From Cryptomeria japonica (lineage: Eukaryota > Streptophyta > Pinopsida > Cupressales > Cupressaceae), in NCBI RefSeq assembly GCF_030272615.1, contig NC_081407.1:379028179-379092178 (forward strand): a stretch of DNA of 64,000 nt. The letters are read 5' to 3'. Below, one piece after another: positions 13,201 to 25,050 of this stretch. The notes beneath the pieces were generated by a model, which searched no databases, had not been told where the DNA came from, and saw only the letters and a list, made by a program, of their open reading frames with translations. Position numbers and translations under genes: made by a program. How positions within the stretch are numbered: the first letter of the stretch is position 1; the number at the start of each line of letters is the position of its first letter.

Positions 13201-14149
13201 ATCAATGCACTCTTGGATAGTTGTCAGTTTACTATTGAGATCCCTTTTTTTGCCTGAAGATGTCCCCAAAGGTATATTCATTCCAACCCCAGAGATTCCT
13301 TTTGATCAAATCAAGCTTCTAGGCAATCCAAAACATAGGTGTGCTAAGGATGCAGGTTCTCCACCATCTTTTGATGCAGTCCTTGAACTTCGGATGAGAA
13401 TTCCACATAATTTCATACCTAAAAGGGTGATTTTTCCTTACAGAATTTGTGGTGCTCCAAAGGAGCAGGGGGTTGTGATCAGAGACCATTCTGGGGAGGG
13501 CAGTGAGCTTCAAAGAGGGACCAATTCCCCAATTTCCTAAGATGAAAAATATCTCAAGTTTGACTTGAATAAGATCCTTTCCCTTCCTAAGATTAGAAAA
13601 AGTGAATTTTTACCCCATTAGTTCCACATCCATTAACCCATTCCTACCAATGAAGTCGGCAAGATCAGTCATGCTGTCAGAGTACTCTGGGAGGCCCCCC
13701 AACTTCTCAGAGGGGATCAGTGGAGAGTTTAAATCACCCACAATCAACCAGTGGGCATTGGCATTATTTTGTATTAGAGTAGTTATGTCATTCCAGAGAT
13801 TCAGTCTACCCGATCTAACATTGGGGGCATATACATTAATGAGAAGGCAGGAGTCCATCGGGGAAGAGAGTTTAGAGACCAAAAGGTTGGAAGAGGAGGA
13901 GAGAAGACTACTAGAGAAATGGGAGGGTTCCCATGTGGTAACCAAGACACTAGAGGCTCCAGTAGCATCACTGTTAACGAACTTAGCACCAGGCCAAATT
14001 TTTCCAGCAACAAGGGAAAAGGAAGACATAGACATCTTAACTTCTTGGAGGAGAAGGACCATAATTTTATTCTCAAAAATACAATTCTTAAGAGCATATT
14101 GCTTTTGGGGGTCATTGAGGCCCCTCATATTCCATGAGAGTACCTTCAT
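10241..14149 (-). pseudogene. LINE ORF2: endonuclease, RT, zinc finger, RNase H remnant
   Basis: The start at 14,149 (MKVLSWNMRGLNDP) gives the classic endonuclease N-terminus, followed by LLLQEVKM, VYAPN, VGDLNSP and SDHNPL (to about 13,430). RT follows: ALVPKVQE and CPISLC, then IQKGFVPGRQILDA, KLDISKAYDRVNW (12,583-12,218) and LRKGDPLSPYLFIIL. The active-site box reads FVND at 12,066-12,077 where FADD is normal, so the first catalytic Asp is Asn. The post-RT region is at 11,716-11,090. A zinc-binding tail (CILC, LFLHC) is at 11,026-10,733 and WSIWKERNDRIF at about 10,650. Bases 10,510-10,241 match the C-terminal half of the RNase H in the copy at 57,576-60,620. The N-terminal half with its DGA motif is absent here. 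Confidence 0.8.
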
Positions 14150-14418
14150 TTCTTACCTTTCATGGATGTCTCCAAGGTCCATTGCCAACCATTGGCAATA
14201 TCCCTTGCTGCTTCCTTCTATCTCAATAGTCTCTGTGATGGCCGACCGCTTGATGAAGCACTAGGTGCACCAGGAGAGGGGATACCCTAGTGCAGAGTGG
14301 GATGAGTTAACACTGTTGAGGAGCGATCCATCTCTGAGGCAAGAATGGAGCCCCTCATAATCTCACCATCTTCTAGTTGATCAACCGGTGAAACCGAGCT
14401 GGCCAACGAGGAGATGCA

Positions 14419-15600
14419 CTATTCCTTCAAGGGCGACTTAGAGGCCTCATCCACATTCTTTGCAAGAGATTTGAGAAGGTTGATAATACTCTCAGCAAAG
14501 GGGTACTCTTCCATAACCGAGTCATCAACTATAGGGGGAGGCAAATCCGAGCCAAAAGTAGGAGCCACAACATGCCCCCCTATCGGGCCATTATGCTTGG
14601 GAGGAACATTTGGCACAAGGCATTCATCCAGGGTCGGGTCCTTAAGCTTAAGAGGCAAGGGAGCCAGAGTGTTGCATTGAGAAATAATATGCCCAACTTT
14701 TCGGCATTTTTGGCAAAAAAGGGTGGCATTCTCATAAACAATGGCCCGAGTCCAGCTTCCTAGCCTGGATTTGAGGGTTATAAAGTTGAGGAGATTCATG
14801 CTCACAGTAGCTTGAACATAGAAATGTGCATAGACTAGGAGTGATTTGGTTTTAGTAATCTCATCGACACCAACAAAATGACCAAAGGTATTCCCAATCT
14901 ATTTAAAAATGGACTCATCCCAGTACTCAAGGGGGAGCCTTAAGAGTTGAACCCAAACTAGAGTAGTTTTCTATCAATCAGTCGCTGGGTCAAAACTAGC
15001 CTTCCATCGACAAAGGGAAAGATTGTTTCGAACATAGGACCAACAACTAGAAAGGACAAGAGTGGCATCCTCCTCAGTAGTGAATTTAAAGAGGAAGAGG
15101 GTTTCAGCCATGGTGCTAATAGAGACACTCCCTTTTAGTTTCCATTTGTCCTTGACCCATTTTCTAACCATCTCCACCATGGGGCATAGGGAGAAGAATT
15201 TTCCCACCAGAGTGTTAGCCATGTTGTGCAAAATGCGGTCAAGAACAATGTCAGGGAGCTCTAAAGATGTTCCCTCCTCAGTTTGCGAGTAGATGGGGAT
15301 GATGTTGGGGTCCACAGTCTCAGTGTTTCCGACCAACACATTTTTTCAACCTTTGAGATTTGTGTTATCAGTAGGAGGATCAGTGATATTTTTCTTATCA
15401 TGAACAACCGGTACATTGGGTTTAGGATTAGAAACCATGGGTGTTACCAGAGAACTCCCCAAATTAGAACCATCAAGCTGAATCACAGCCAGACCGGAAG
15501 GAGAATCCACCGTGGGACTAGGAGGGGATATGAAAAACATTGTTAGCATCGCAAAGTCCAAAGCAGGGTTTGTAGGCAGTGGGGGTGATCCCCACCTACA
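14419..15600 (-). pseudogene. LINE ORF1 with CCHC zinc knuckle
   Basis: RNA-binding ORF1 of the minus-strand LINE. An upstream part (15,339-14,974) holds a DUF4283-like region (VRKWVKDKWKLKGSV, LFLFKFTTEEDA, CRWKASFDP). A downstream part has an intact knuckle, CQKCRKVGHIISQC, at 14,715-14,674, with the canonical C-x2-C-x4-H-x4-C spacing. The tail is Pro-rich, then acidic. The frame is interrupted between the two parts and near the start (M around 15,610-15,550). ORF2 begins about 270 bases downstream, as is normal for plant L1 elements. Confidence 0.72.
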
Positions 15601-15649
15601 GAGTCCACCATGAACAACAGGTGTTTAAAATTTGAAACTTGTAGAGCAG

Positions 15650-16249
15650 CAAAAAAATGAATAAAAACTATGCATTGTTATTATTTAGATTGTTGTCATT
15701 ATTTCTTGAAATATATTTACACATATTTGTTACAATTAGATTTAGTGTTTGTGTTTGGATATTAGTTTGATGTATGACTTATGTTTCTATGTGAAATTCA
15801 GCGTGCCATCTCTTTTGTTGGGATCTTATCTATTGTGAGTTAGAATGGCAGATGATGAAAAAATTCATGTGTGAGATGATCATCACCTTGATTATTGTTT
15901 AATATATCTAGACGGAGCACATGGAGCACCTAGAATTTGTGATGGTACATGTTATCTATAGGGATTGTTCCCTTGATGTTTTTTTTTTTTTTTTTTTACC
16001 TCTGATGAAATCTATATAATGAGTGGGATAGTTTTGGAAAAGGTGTGTTGTGCACCTTGCATACTTCTAAAGTATAAATTTAATATTATTTGTGGTACAT
16101 CTAGAGGATCTACAATTACATGCATCACATAAGTTAGAATTTTTTGTGGTCATTTTATGTGTTGTATGGAACATTGGGATAGATATTTAATATATTGATA
16201 AAAATTAGTAACAAAAACTAAATAAGAGGGGAATTGGTTTTGCAAGCTC
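15650..16249. other. Spacer, no gene seen
   Basis: An AT-rich stretch between the LINE and the gypsy element, with one T run near 15,979-15,997. It is continuous with 22,497 onwards if the gypsy insertion is removed. No coding region was recognised. Confidence 0.6.
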
Positions 16250-16254
16250 ATGGT
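16250..16254. repeat. Target-site duplication ATGGT, left copy
   Basis: Five bases matching 22,492-22,496 exactly. This is the normal duplication length for Ty3/gypsy integration. Confidence 0.88.
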
Positions 16255-17047
16255 TGAAGTAGTCACCGGTGAGGAGAGAGCTCAAGGAGCTCAGTACAAA
16301 CTGATCAGCAAGAGTAAACACAATGGAAACACACAGACATGATGGAGGCAATGTAGAACATATAGTTTTATTGCATGAAATTTGATTACATCCAACTGGT
16401 AACAACCGGGTTACAACATACCGACACACAGGCCTGGTAGAATAGGTCACACCGGGACCTTAAATCGAAAGATCTATCTTCTAGGCATAGTCTATCTTTG
16501 ATTGATTATAATTGATCTTCAATTGATTGAATTATAAAGCATGATTACAAATATATATATCAATCCAAAGGATCCAGTTGGCCCAAAAGGATCAAAACCT
16601 AAAGAACAAGACCTAACGTACAAAATGAACAAGGTCGGTCTCCACCAAGAGATTCCTTCGGAAAATCCAAAGGATGAAATGTAGAAGGTTGACCACATGC
16701 TAAGAAACATCGAGATCAATGCTCAAGGATCCACAAGCTTTGAAATGGGTTTTGGTAGATCACCAGAATAGGTCTTAGGCAACCAGAAAAAAAGGAACAA
16801 TCGGTAACAATAAACTGTCATAGAAACTGGTAGCAATATCTTGCCGGAAAGTGATCCAAATGAGATGCGGTTTGAAAGTAAGAAATATGGTCAAGTCTTC
16901 AAGTAGAATCCAACTCCATAGGATCCGGTGAGCCAAAAATGGGACACATAGAAAGGAAAACTGAAACTGCAAACAGAAAACAAAACAAAAGAGAAAGTGT
17001 TTTTGGTTGATGCAAGATTGTTGTGAACCGGGGATGCTCCTGCATTA
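16255..17047 (-). repeat. 3' LTR of the Ty3/gypsy element
   Basis: This is homologous to 21,710-22,491. On the minus strand the LTR starts with the TG...GCAGGAGCATCCCC block and ends ...CTTCA, so it has the usual TG...CA termini. It abuts the target duplication ATGGT at 16,250-16,254. Confidence 0.93.
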
Positions 17048-17178
17048 GACATCCGGGTTTAATGAAAAAATTGAGCCTCTCACTTTAATGGGGTTAACAG
17101 GAAACCAAGACAGTCTACCTCTGCCTGAGAAATACAAGATGAATCTTTGAATAGTTTGCTCTTCCACTTCAAAAGATA

Positions 17179-18330
17179 TTATTTGTACTGACTGTTCCGG
17201 GTACTATGCCCAATCCTACTGTCTAAAATTTCTTCAATCTGATCGGTTTCCTTCTGAGGAAATTGTTTCTCAATGTCCGCAACACTGTCCTCATCAAATT
17301 TTGGTTCATGGTACTCATTAAGATTTGTAATGTTGAATATAGGTGAAATATTTAGACTATTCGGTAGCCCTACTTCATATGCATTTCCAGAAATGAATTT
17401 CCTCAAAATATTATAGGGTCCAAACTTCTTCATCTACAACTTAATATAAGTTCCAACCGGGAATCTCTCTTTTCTCAGGTATACCATCACCACATCACCA
17501 ACTGTAAATTCCTTATCTCTCATCTTCTCATCTGCCTTCTCCTTATATTTGCTATTCATGTCTTCCAAATGTTGTTTAACCTGAATATGCAATGCTTCCA
17601 TGTGATCTGCAAATTCTTCTTCTTCTGAACTCTTCTGGTCTTCACTGCTAATGTCTCTCAATTCTTCTATTCATCTAGGATGCACTTTGGTAACAATCTC
17701 AAAATGTGTTTTTCCGGTACTTCTATTCACTTAATTTTTATAGGAAAACTCTGCTTGTGCAAGGATCAAATCCCAACTTCCAGTTTTATCTCCCACTAAA
17801 CATCTCAACAAGTTTCACAAACTCTGATTACCTACTTCGGTCTATCCATCAGTCTGTGGATGAAAAGTAGAACTGAACTTCAAATCCATCTTCATCTTCT
17901 TCCAAAGTGTTCTCCAAAATAAGCCAACAAACTTAGTATCCCTGTCTGAAACTATGCTCTTAGGTAATCCATGCAATCTCACCACTTCTTTGAAAAATAG
18001 GCCTACTACATGCAATGCATCTTATATTTTCTTACAAGGTATGAAATGAGCCATCTTTGAAAATCTATCCAATACCACAAATATAGAATCATTCCCTCTC
18101 GATGTCTTAGGCAATCCAATTACAAAATCCATGCTTATATCCTCCCAAGGTCTTATCGGTACTATCAAAGGTTTATACAATCCCACATTTTGACTACTAC
18201 CTTTTGCAACTTGACAAACTCTACAACTCTGCACATATCTCTTAACATCCTTATGAATTTGGGGCCAAAATTACTATTCACTCACTAATGCAACTATTTT
18301 ATCAATGCCGAAATGTCTAGCTAAACCTCC
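17179..18330 (-). pseudogene. Gypsy integrase and C-terminal region (fossil)
   Basis: The integrase part of the fossil element. A CRVCQ zinc-type segment and a core with DFVIGLPKT and [12 protein letters not shown] lie around 18,022-18,234. Further left is a GDVVMVYLRKERFP segment typical of the GPY/F side of gypsy integrases, and then a C-terminal stretch (QIEEILDSR) reminiscent of a degenerate chromodomain. It is interrupted and not functional as it stands. Confidence 0.8.
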
Positions 18331-18607
18331 ACTATGCTTCTCTTTTACCAGGTTCTCTCTCATGGAACTCTTAGGTATGCATAACTGAACTCCCTTGAAT
18401 AACATCCCATCATGAGTGAAATAATCCAACAATTTGCTTCTATCAACCATAACCAGTTCTCTACATGCTTTCCAAGGTTTTGTAAAATCTGGGTCTTCAT
18501 CATACAAGCTCTTCAAATCTTCAAAACCTAATACTGTCACTCTCATCTCTGTCAACAAATTCCTTCTCCTACTCAATGCATCAACAAATTTGTTAGATTT
18601 CCTACTT

Positions 18608-20541
18608 CTATGCTTCAACACAAAGGTGTAACTCTGCAAGAATTCTACCCATCTCATATGTCTGACTCAACTTACTTTGACTGTTCAAATATTGCAAAGC
18701 TTGATGATCTATATACAATAAAAATTCCTTAGGAAACAAGTAATGTCTCCATTTCTTCAAGGCTTGAACTATGGCATAAAATTCTTGATCATACACTAAA
18801 TATCTCTTCCAGGCATCATTCAATTTCTCACTGAAATATGCTACTGCTCTCCCTTCTTGACTCAAAACTGCTCCTATTGCTGTTCCACTTGCATCACAAT
18901 CCACTTGAAATACCTTATCAAAATCCGATAAAGCCAACACAGGCTGCTCAGTCACATTTTGTTTCAACAATTCAAAACTTCTCCGGTGGTCCACTTGAAT
19001 TCCTTTTGATCTCCTCTCATGGTCTTAGTCATAGGGTTACAAACTGAACTGAAATTTCTGATAAACTTTCGGTAAAAACTAGCCAATCCATGAAATGATC
19101 TTACCTCTCCAATGCTTTCCAGTGTAGGCCACTCAACAATGGCTTTCACTTTCTCAGGTTCCATCTTCAAACCATCCTTAGATATCACAAATCCTAAATA
19201 AACCAACTCATCCTTCATGAAAGTGCATTTCTTGATATTGATCAACAATTTTTCTTCTCTCAACCTTTGTAAAAATTGTATTAACTGCAACAAATGCTCC
19301 TCTTTTGTTCTACTAAAAATCAGAATGTCATCCAAATACACAATAACAAACTTACCCAAGAATCTCTTCAATACCTCATTCATCAGCCTCATGAAATTAC
19401 TTGGTGCATTAGTCAATCCAAAGGGCATCACCAACCATTCATATAGTCCTTCATTTGTCTTAAATGCTATCTTCCCCTCATCACCTTCTCTGATCCCAAT
19501 TTGATGATATCCACTCTTCAAATCTATCTTTGTAAAGTATTTTTCTCCACTCAAACAGTCCATTATGTCATCCATCCTAGGCAAAGGAAACCGGTATTTC
19601 ACTGTGATCTTGTTTATTGCTCTTGAATCAGTACACATCCTCCATTCTCCATTCTTCTTAGGTGCTAATACTATTGGTACTGCACAAGGGCTCAGACTTT
19701 CCCTGATCAAACCTTTCTCCAATAACTCCTGCACTTGTTTATTCAGTTCTTCATTTTCTGCCGGTGTCAATCGGTGTGCAACTTTGTTGGGAAAAATAGC
19801 TCCAAGAACCAAGTCCATGCAATGACTAATACTTCTAATAGGTGGCAATCCATTAGGTACGTTATTTGAAATGATGTCCTCATATTCTGTCAGCAAATCT
19901 CTTATCTCTGTCGGGTGTTCTCCTTCCGGTTTTGGTCTCTCAGTCTTCTTAGGAATTAAGGCAAAACACGCATTCTCATGTCTCATTCCATCCATGAATT
20001 TCCTTCCATCTATTAAACAAATTTTGGTAGTCGTACAAACTTCATTCTTCAAAGGTTCCTCCAAAGGTAACAAGGTTTTCTTCATCCCATTGGCCACAAT
20101 AGTGTATGTATTCTTCCTCCCATCATGTATTTCTTGTCTATCAAATTGCCAAGGTCTTCCCAACAAAAAATGAAAAATATATAAGCATAATATCACACAA
20201 AACTTCATCATGATAATTCCCAATTTTAATTTTACCAAACACTGTTCACTTACTAATAGCTTATGTTCATCCTGAATCCATGCTATCTGATAAGGCTTAG
20301 GGTGTTTCAATCTCTCCAATTTCAACTTATTCACCATCTCTTCTGAAACTAGATTATCTGAACTACCACTATCAATAACAACTTTATAACACTTACTAGA
20401 TACCTTACATCCGGTCTTGAACAGATTCTTCCTCTGCAAGGGTTCTTCATCTCCTCCGGTATGACACAAAGCTCTCCTCATCATCAACAGTTCTCCATCT
20501 TCTGATTTATTGTCTAATCCGGTGGGGTTTTCTTCCACCAC
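18608..20541 (-). pseudogene. Gypsy protease, reverse transcriptase and RNase H (fossil)
   Basis: The best preserved part of the fossil. An aspartic protease motif (VIDSGSSDNLV) lies near 20,370. RT blocks follow: SPCAVPIVLAPKK, YRFPLPRMDD, KIDLKSGYHQI, MPFGLTNAPS and the catalytic VYLDDILIF near 19,330. RNase H starts near 18,905 with DCDASGTAIGAVLSQ and runs to the left edge. A long open frame covers protease plus RT, but the element as a whole is broken. The RT sequence is what identifies it as Ty3/gypsy rather than copia. Confidence 0.9.
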
Positions 20542-20569
20542 TGCTACTCTTCTGGTAGCCTCTGTCTTC

Positions 20570-21465
20570 TTGCATTCAAATGCATAGTGTCCTTATCCTC
20601 CACATTTAAAGTAGGTTCCTCTAAATGCCCTCTTGTCTTGTCTTCCAAAGTTCTAATTCCGGTAACCATCCGGTTCTCTCCTCTGGTAGAAATTTCTATC
20701 ATCCTTCTGGTATGAATTACCTTCCTTGCTCACTTCCTTGTCCTTGTTATGATCTGCACTGGTTCCTCTTCCTCCGGTATATCCTCTTCCTCCTTGAAAT
20801 CTTCCTTTGGTAAACCTTCCACCTCTACCTCTCTGTCTTTGCTCATGTATTTTGTTCAATTTCTCTTCACCCTTTAGTGCATATTGGTAAGCCTCTTCAA
20901 TAGTCTCCAATTTGATCATACTCAGTTCATCTTGTATAGACATCCACATTCCATTCAAATATCTTGCAATTTTTTCATTTTCATCATCAACATGTCCGGA
21001 TCTGATGTTCAACTTGTAAAATGCTTCAGTGTACTCCTTCACACTAGATTCCTTCTGTCTCATATTTTGCAACTTCCAGAACAAATCCACTTGATAACTC
21101 GCTTGGACAAACTTTGATTTCAACTTAGCAATCATCCTATCCCACGTCTTAATCTTTTTTTTACCTCTTCTTTTCCTATCAACTTGCAAGTGCTCCCACG
21201 AAAGAGATGCATGACCTTTCAACTGGGTACAAGCATATTTCACCTTCCTCTCTTCTACAGTGTTTTCAAAATAAAAATACTTCTCCATCTCCGAGATCCA
21301 ATCCATCAATTCATCTGAATCTAATTTCCCATCATATTCCAGTGGGGTAAAATGAGGTTTAGTGTTTTCCCTACTCAAAACCCTTAAAAAACTTTCTTCA
21401 TCCAGATCAACTGCCGATAGGTTCACTTGTTCTACCGAGGCTTTTTCTCCTCCTTCTTCTCTCAC
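20570..21465 (-). pseudogene. Gypsy gag (fossil)
   Basis: A gag-type capsid region: PHFTPLEYDGKLDSDELMDW, YACTQLKGHASLSWEHLQ and KSKFVQASYQVDLFWKLQ are characteristic of the retrotransposon gag fold. It ends with an Arg/Gly-rich stretch and the remains of a zinc knuckle near 20,570-20,610. It lies just inside the 5' LTR. Confidence 0.88.
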
Positions 21466-21696
21466 ATTGTCAATATATTAACCTCTTCTCTGGGCTGTCT
21501 CCACGACTTCTAATTGGGCTGCTATTCCTTGCAACATCTCCATCACAACAGGGTCTACATTCCCACACACTTCACCATTCCTAGTTCCTCTTCATACCAT
21601 TGATTCATGCTAGTCCTCTAGCAATTGTAGGTCGGATCCGCAATCCACCACCCTACAACAAAATTCAGGACACGCAACCTCCGGAACAAAATTTTT

Positions 21697-21707
21697 CTCT
21701 AATACCA
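21697..21707 (-). other. Primer-binding site (initiator Met tRNA type)
   Basis: On the minus strand TGGTATTAGAG lies two bases inside the 5' LTR. It differs by one base from the standard plant PBS TGGTATCAGAG, which pairs with initiator Met-tRNA. Confidence 0.8.
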
Positions 21708-21709
21708 CT

Positions 21710-22491
21710 TGAAGAAGTCACCAGTGAGGATGGACCTCAAGGAGATCAGTCCAAACTAGTTAGCAAGAGTAAACACAACGAAAACACACAGACATGATGG
21801 AGGCAATGCAAAACATATAGTTTTATTGCATGAAATTTGATTACATCCAATCGGGTTACAACATACCAACACACAGGCCTGGTAGAATAGGTCACACTGG
21901 GACCTTGAATCGAAAGATCTATCTTCTAGGCATAGTCTATCTCTGATTGATTCTAACTGATCTTCAATTGATTGCATTCTAAAGCATGATTACAAATATA
22001 TATATCGATCCAAAGGATCCAGTTGACCCAAAAGGATCGAAATTCGAAGAACAAGACCTAACATGCAAAATGAACAAGGTCGGCCTCCGCAAAGAGATTC
22101 CTTCGGAAAATCTAAATGACGAAACGTAGAAGGTCAGCCACATGCCAAGAAACATCAAGATCAATGCTCAAGGCTCCAGAAGCTTTAAAATGGGTTCTGG
22201 TAGATCACCAGAATATGTCTCGGGCAACCAAAAATAGAGGAACAATCAGTAACAAGAAACTGTCATGGAAACCAGTAGTGATATCTTGCCAGAAAGTGAT
22301 CCAAATAAGATGTGGTTTGAAAGAAAGAAAGATGATCAAGTGTTCAAGTAGAATCCAACTCCACAAGTTCCGGTGATCCAAACCGGGACACACAGTTAAG
22401 AAAATTGAAACTGCAAATAGAAAACAAAACAGAAAAGAAAATGTTTTTGGTTGATGCAAGGTTTCTGTGAGCTGGGGATGCTCCTGCATCA
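21710..22491 (-). repeat. 5' LTR of the Ty3/gypsy element
   Basis: This is homologous to 16,255-17,047. On the minus strand it begins TGATGCAGGAGCATCCCC at 22,491. It is about 780 bases against 793 for its partner, with one visible 11-base length difference and scattered substitutions. Confidence 0.93.
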
Positions 22492-22496
22492 ATGGT
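22492..22496. repeat. Target-site duplication ATGGT, right copy
   Basis: Exact partner of 16,250-16,254. Confidence 0.88.
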
Positions 22497-22877
22497 ATTA
22501 ATCATGTACTATGCAAATAAGCACATGGGTATTTGTTGGGGTTATTTAGTGGAATATCTTGTGTAGGTTGCACATGTGAGGAAATGAAACATGGATTGGG
22601 ATTTTAGGGTTGCATGAAACACATTTTCTTCCTCACATGGAGTGCATGTAGAGAGCTTGATGCTTGAACCTTGGTATTCATGGATACTTTATAGATGTAT
22701 TATAATCTTTGTTCATGAGATAGTACATTGAATGTAAATTCTTTTGGAGGCTAAGTTTTTTTCGAGGTAAATCTTATGCCATATTGATAGTATGTCTATC
22801 TATTCTCTTGTCATGTGGTCTTTAAAGAAGGATGAAAACAAAAGAAGGATGCATCAGATTCTAGCCTCTTAGGAGGC

Positions 22878-23990
22878 ATGATAGTTAAAAGAGTCCAAGA
22901 CACAGGGGTAGTGGAAGCTGCAAGCACAGTCCTAGAGATTGCGAAATTCAGTGTTGCGGTGGTAGAGAAAGAGGCACAAGAAAAGGCTAATCTCCAATTG
23001 AAGTTGGAGACTATTTTAAAAGCTTACAATGATGCTAAAGAAGGAATAGCCAACAGAGACAACATAATTGCTAGACTCCAGAGTCAACTGGCAGGTCAAT
23101 ATCATCCCGGTGAATCTTCTACACTCATGATAGCCTCCTCTCTAGCAAGACCCCCTCCTACTAGTCCCATCATTGAATATCCCCCTTCTCCTATGCCTCT
23201 AGTTCCCAATTACCTGAAAATGCCCAACATGAGTTGGAAAAATTGAAACAAGCTCAGACATTGTATGCAGACAAATATGAGGAGAAGGTGAAAGCCACCA
23301 TCTTGAAGTTTGCTAACTCAGTCAAAACCTCCAATGTATACATAAATATGAAGAGGATTCTTGAGATTTTGATCAAATTGAGAGAAGAAGAAGCCACTTT
23401 GGAACCAATCCTGAATAAGTGGGTGCCTAGAGGTAAAGAGTTAGAGCTCATGTGTTCTTCCCATGCAGATGCAGAAGAGAATGACAATCTAAGGTCCACA
23501 TGTGAGTTTATAAAAGAGATGAATATTCTTTTAGTGGAAGGAGCAGGTATAAAAAGAAAAGCCCAACTTTATAGGAAAGAATATTCAAATCATAAATTTG
23601 AAATGTTTCCAGGAGGTTTCATTGGTCCTATCCAGCTAAAGGATGAGAAGACTTGGTTAAAGGAGGTGGACCAAAATTTGTCCCTAAGGATCAATCAGAT
23701 TATTAATACTGATGACACATCCTTATTTGTCCAAACAATTGAGGAAATTGAAAAAGTGAAATCTCATTATGGTTTCATAGAAACAGAGATTGGGCATGTA
23801 TGAGTCACTTGGAAGCGGCTAGAAGATATGAAACAGAAGATTGCTAGTTTTACTTGGCCTAGTGATGATGTGTATCAGGAGTGGAAAGATAAGTATATGG
23901 GACAGAAAGAAGATGCTCAGGAGTAGTTATAGGAGGTTGCAATAGAACAACAAGCAGAGGAAGCCGCAGATGCTGAAAAGGACTTATAAC
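22878..23990 (+). pseudogene. Unrecognised coiled-coil ORF, split over two frames
   Basis: Two overlapping frames (22,878-23,246 and 23,234-23,803) that look like one interrupted protein, with further coding-like sequence to about 23,990. The first part is helical (EKEAQEKANLQLKLETILKAYNDAK), then Pro/Ser-rich. The second has long charged helices, a FEMFPGGFIGPIQL segment and more coiled coil, and the tail is acidic (QQAEEAADAEK). I recognise no catalytic motif. Codon-like composition and length suggest a real former protein. It may be the structural ORF of an unidentified element or a host gene relic. No repeats at its ends were seen. Confidence 0.45.
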
Positions 23991-23999
23991 CACTTCTTG

Positions 24000-25050
24000 A
24001 AAACGTTTGGTTGTTTGTAACAAACTTTCTTTTGAAGGGTCCAAAGCTTGTATGCATCCATACTATTATAAATGGATACCAGGACTCCTAAAAAAATGAT
24101 TGCAAGTAATTGTAAGAAAATGCTGCAAAAATTTATTTGAGCTTTTTTTCTAGTCTTATGGAGAATACTCTGAGTTTTGTAATATTTTCTCAAAATTAAT
24201 ATCAATATACAGACTAGAAATAGTGTATATACATAAATGTGCATAACAGTCATAGGGCAACTCATGTCAAATGTGCAACTCAATACAATAAATAATCTTA
24301 GTTTGTAGCCCTATAGCATCATAATGCAGTCCTTGACCAAGTATGCATACAAGAAACATCTAGTTCTATTAAGGCACAAGCATCAAAGTCAGAGGTTATG
24401 ACAACTAGTGAAAAACATCAAGAAAAAAAAGTTTAGTCTCAAGAATTAGGAGCTGTAATAAAAAAACTTACAAGGATGAGGCATATTCATAACTTTTGCA
24501 GTCCCACCTTGGATATCAACACTTGAAGCAACTCATATTGTTCGTGTAAAGACAAGACAATATGGGAGCTCATTATACCGAGCAAATCATGGTGTTGTTG
24601 TTCGTGTTGGCTTTGTTGGACCCTGAAATTAAGATTCAATATACATTATTCAATAAGATTAACTGTGCAACATAATAAAATATTGAAAAGTGTGTTACCT
24701 TGTTGAGCTTCGCTTGGTTTCGAGAATAGTTTAATATTCTCTACTTAATAGGGCCAACCACGTGAAGGTGTAAGCTCATTTGGCCCCTCCCCCCCCTAAT
24801 TCTTTCTACCATTAATAAAATTTAACATTCATTCATTAATTCTTTCTACCATTAATAAAATATAGCATTCATTCATTAATATCACATAACGTTCATTAAC
24901 ACATAATATTGATTAACATTAATTAACATGCAACATTCATCAATATTAATTAATACATATCATCCATAATCATTAATTAGCACATAATTACATTCACTAA
25001 CACATAAAAATCAGTCATTATAAAATAAGTTAGATTACAATTATTTCTTT
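24000..25050. other. AT-rich sequence left of the CACTA coding region
   Basis: No gene was recognised. It contains a 40-bp tandem duplication at 24,797-24,876 and further short ATTAA/ACATTCATTAA variants to about 25,020. It may be subterminal or intronic DNA of the CACTA element. A CACTA terminus was not found here. Confidence 0.5.
24797..24876. repeat. 40-bp tandem duplication
   Basis: Two adjacent 40-base units, each starting TAATTCTTTCTACCATTAAT, nearly identical (two differences by eye). Degenerate ATTCATTAA-type sequence continues to the right. Confidence 0.9.

Larger units (their letters stand above)
8051..15640 (-). mobile_element. LINE with ORF1, ORF2 (EN-RT-RNH) and ORF3, degraded
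   Basis: A long minus-strand non-LTR element. Reading from right to left: ORF1 with a CCHC knuckle (15,600-14,419), ORF2 with endonuclease, RT, zinc-binding region and an RNase H remnant (14,149-about 10,241), then a third ORF (9,985-8,254) and a 3' UTR of about 200 bases. Its 3' end aligns with the ends of three other copies in this window (at 57,576, about 54,694 and 61,659). The RNase H-to-ORF3 junction is shared with the copy at 57,576-60,620, so ORF3 belongs to the element. ORFs 2 and 3 contain several frame changes. The 5' boundary is uncertain by about 100 bases, and no target duplication was found. Confidence 0.8.
16255..22491 (-). mobile_element. Ty3/gypsy LTR retrotransposon, both LTRs present, broken
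   Basis: A fossil LTR element on the minus strand, about 6.2 kb. Parts from right to left: 5' LTR 21,710-22,491; primer-binding site 21,697-21,707; gag about 20,570-21,465; protease and RT about 18,964-20,541; RNase H about 18,608-18,994; integrase about 17,430-18,330; C-terminal region to 17,179; 3' LTR 16,255-17,047. The five bases ATGGT flank it exactly on both sides (16,250-16,254 and 22,492-22,496). Gene order PR-RT-RH-IN and the RT sequence place it in Ty3/gypsy, probably a chromovirus. The coding region is broken, with roughly half a dozen or more interruptions. LTRs differ by about a tenth by eye, suggesting tens of millions of years at slow conifer rates. Confidence 0.93.
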
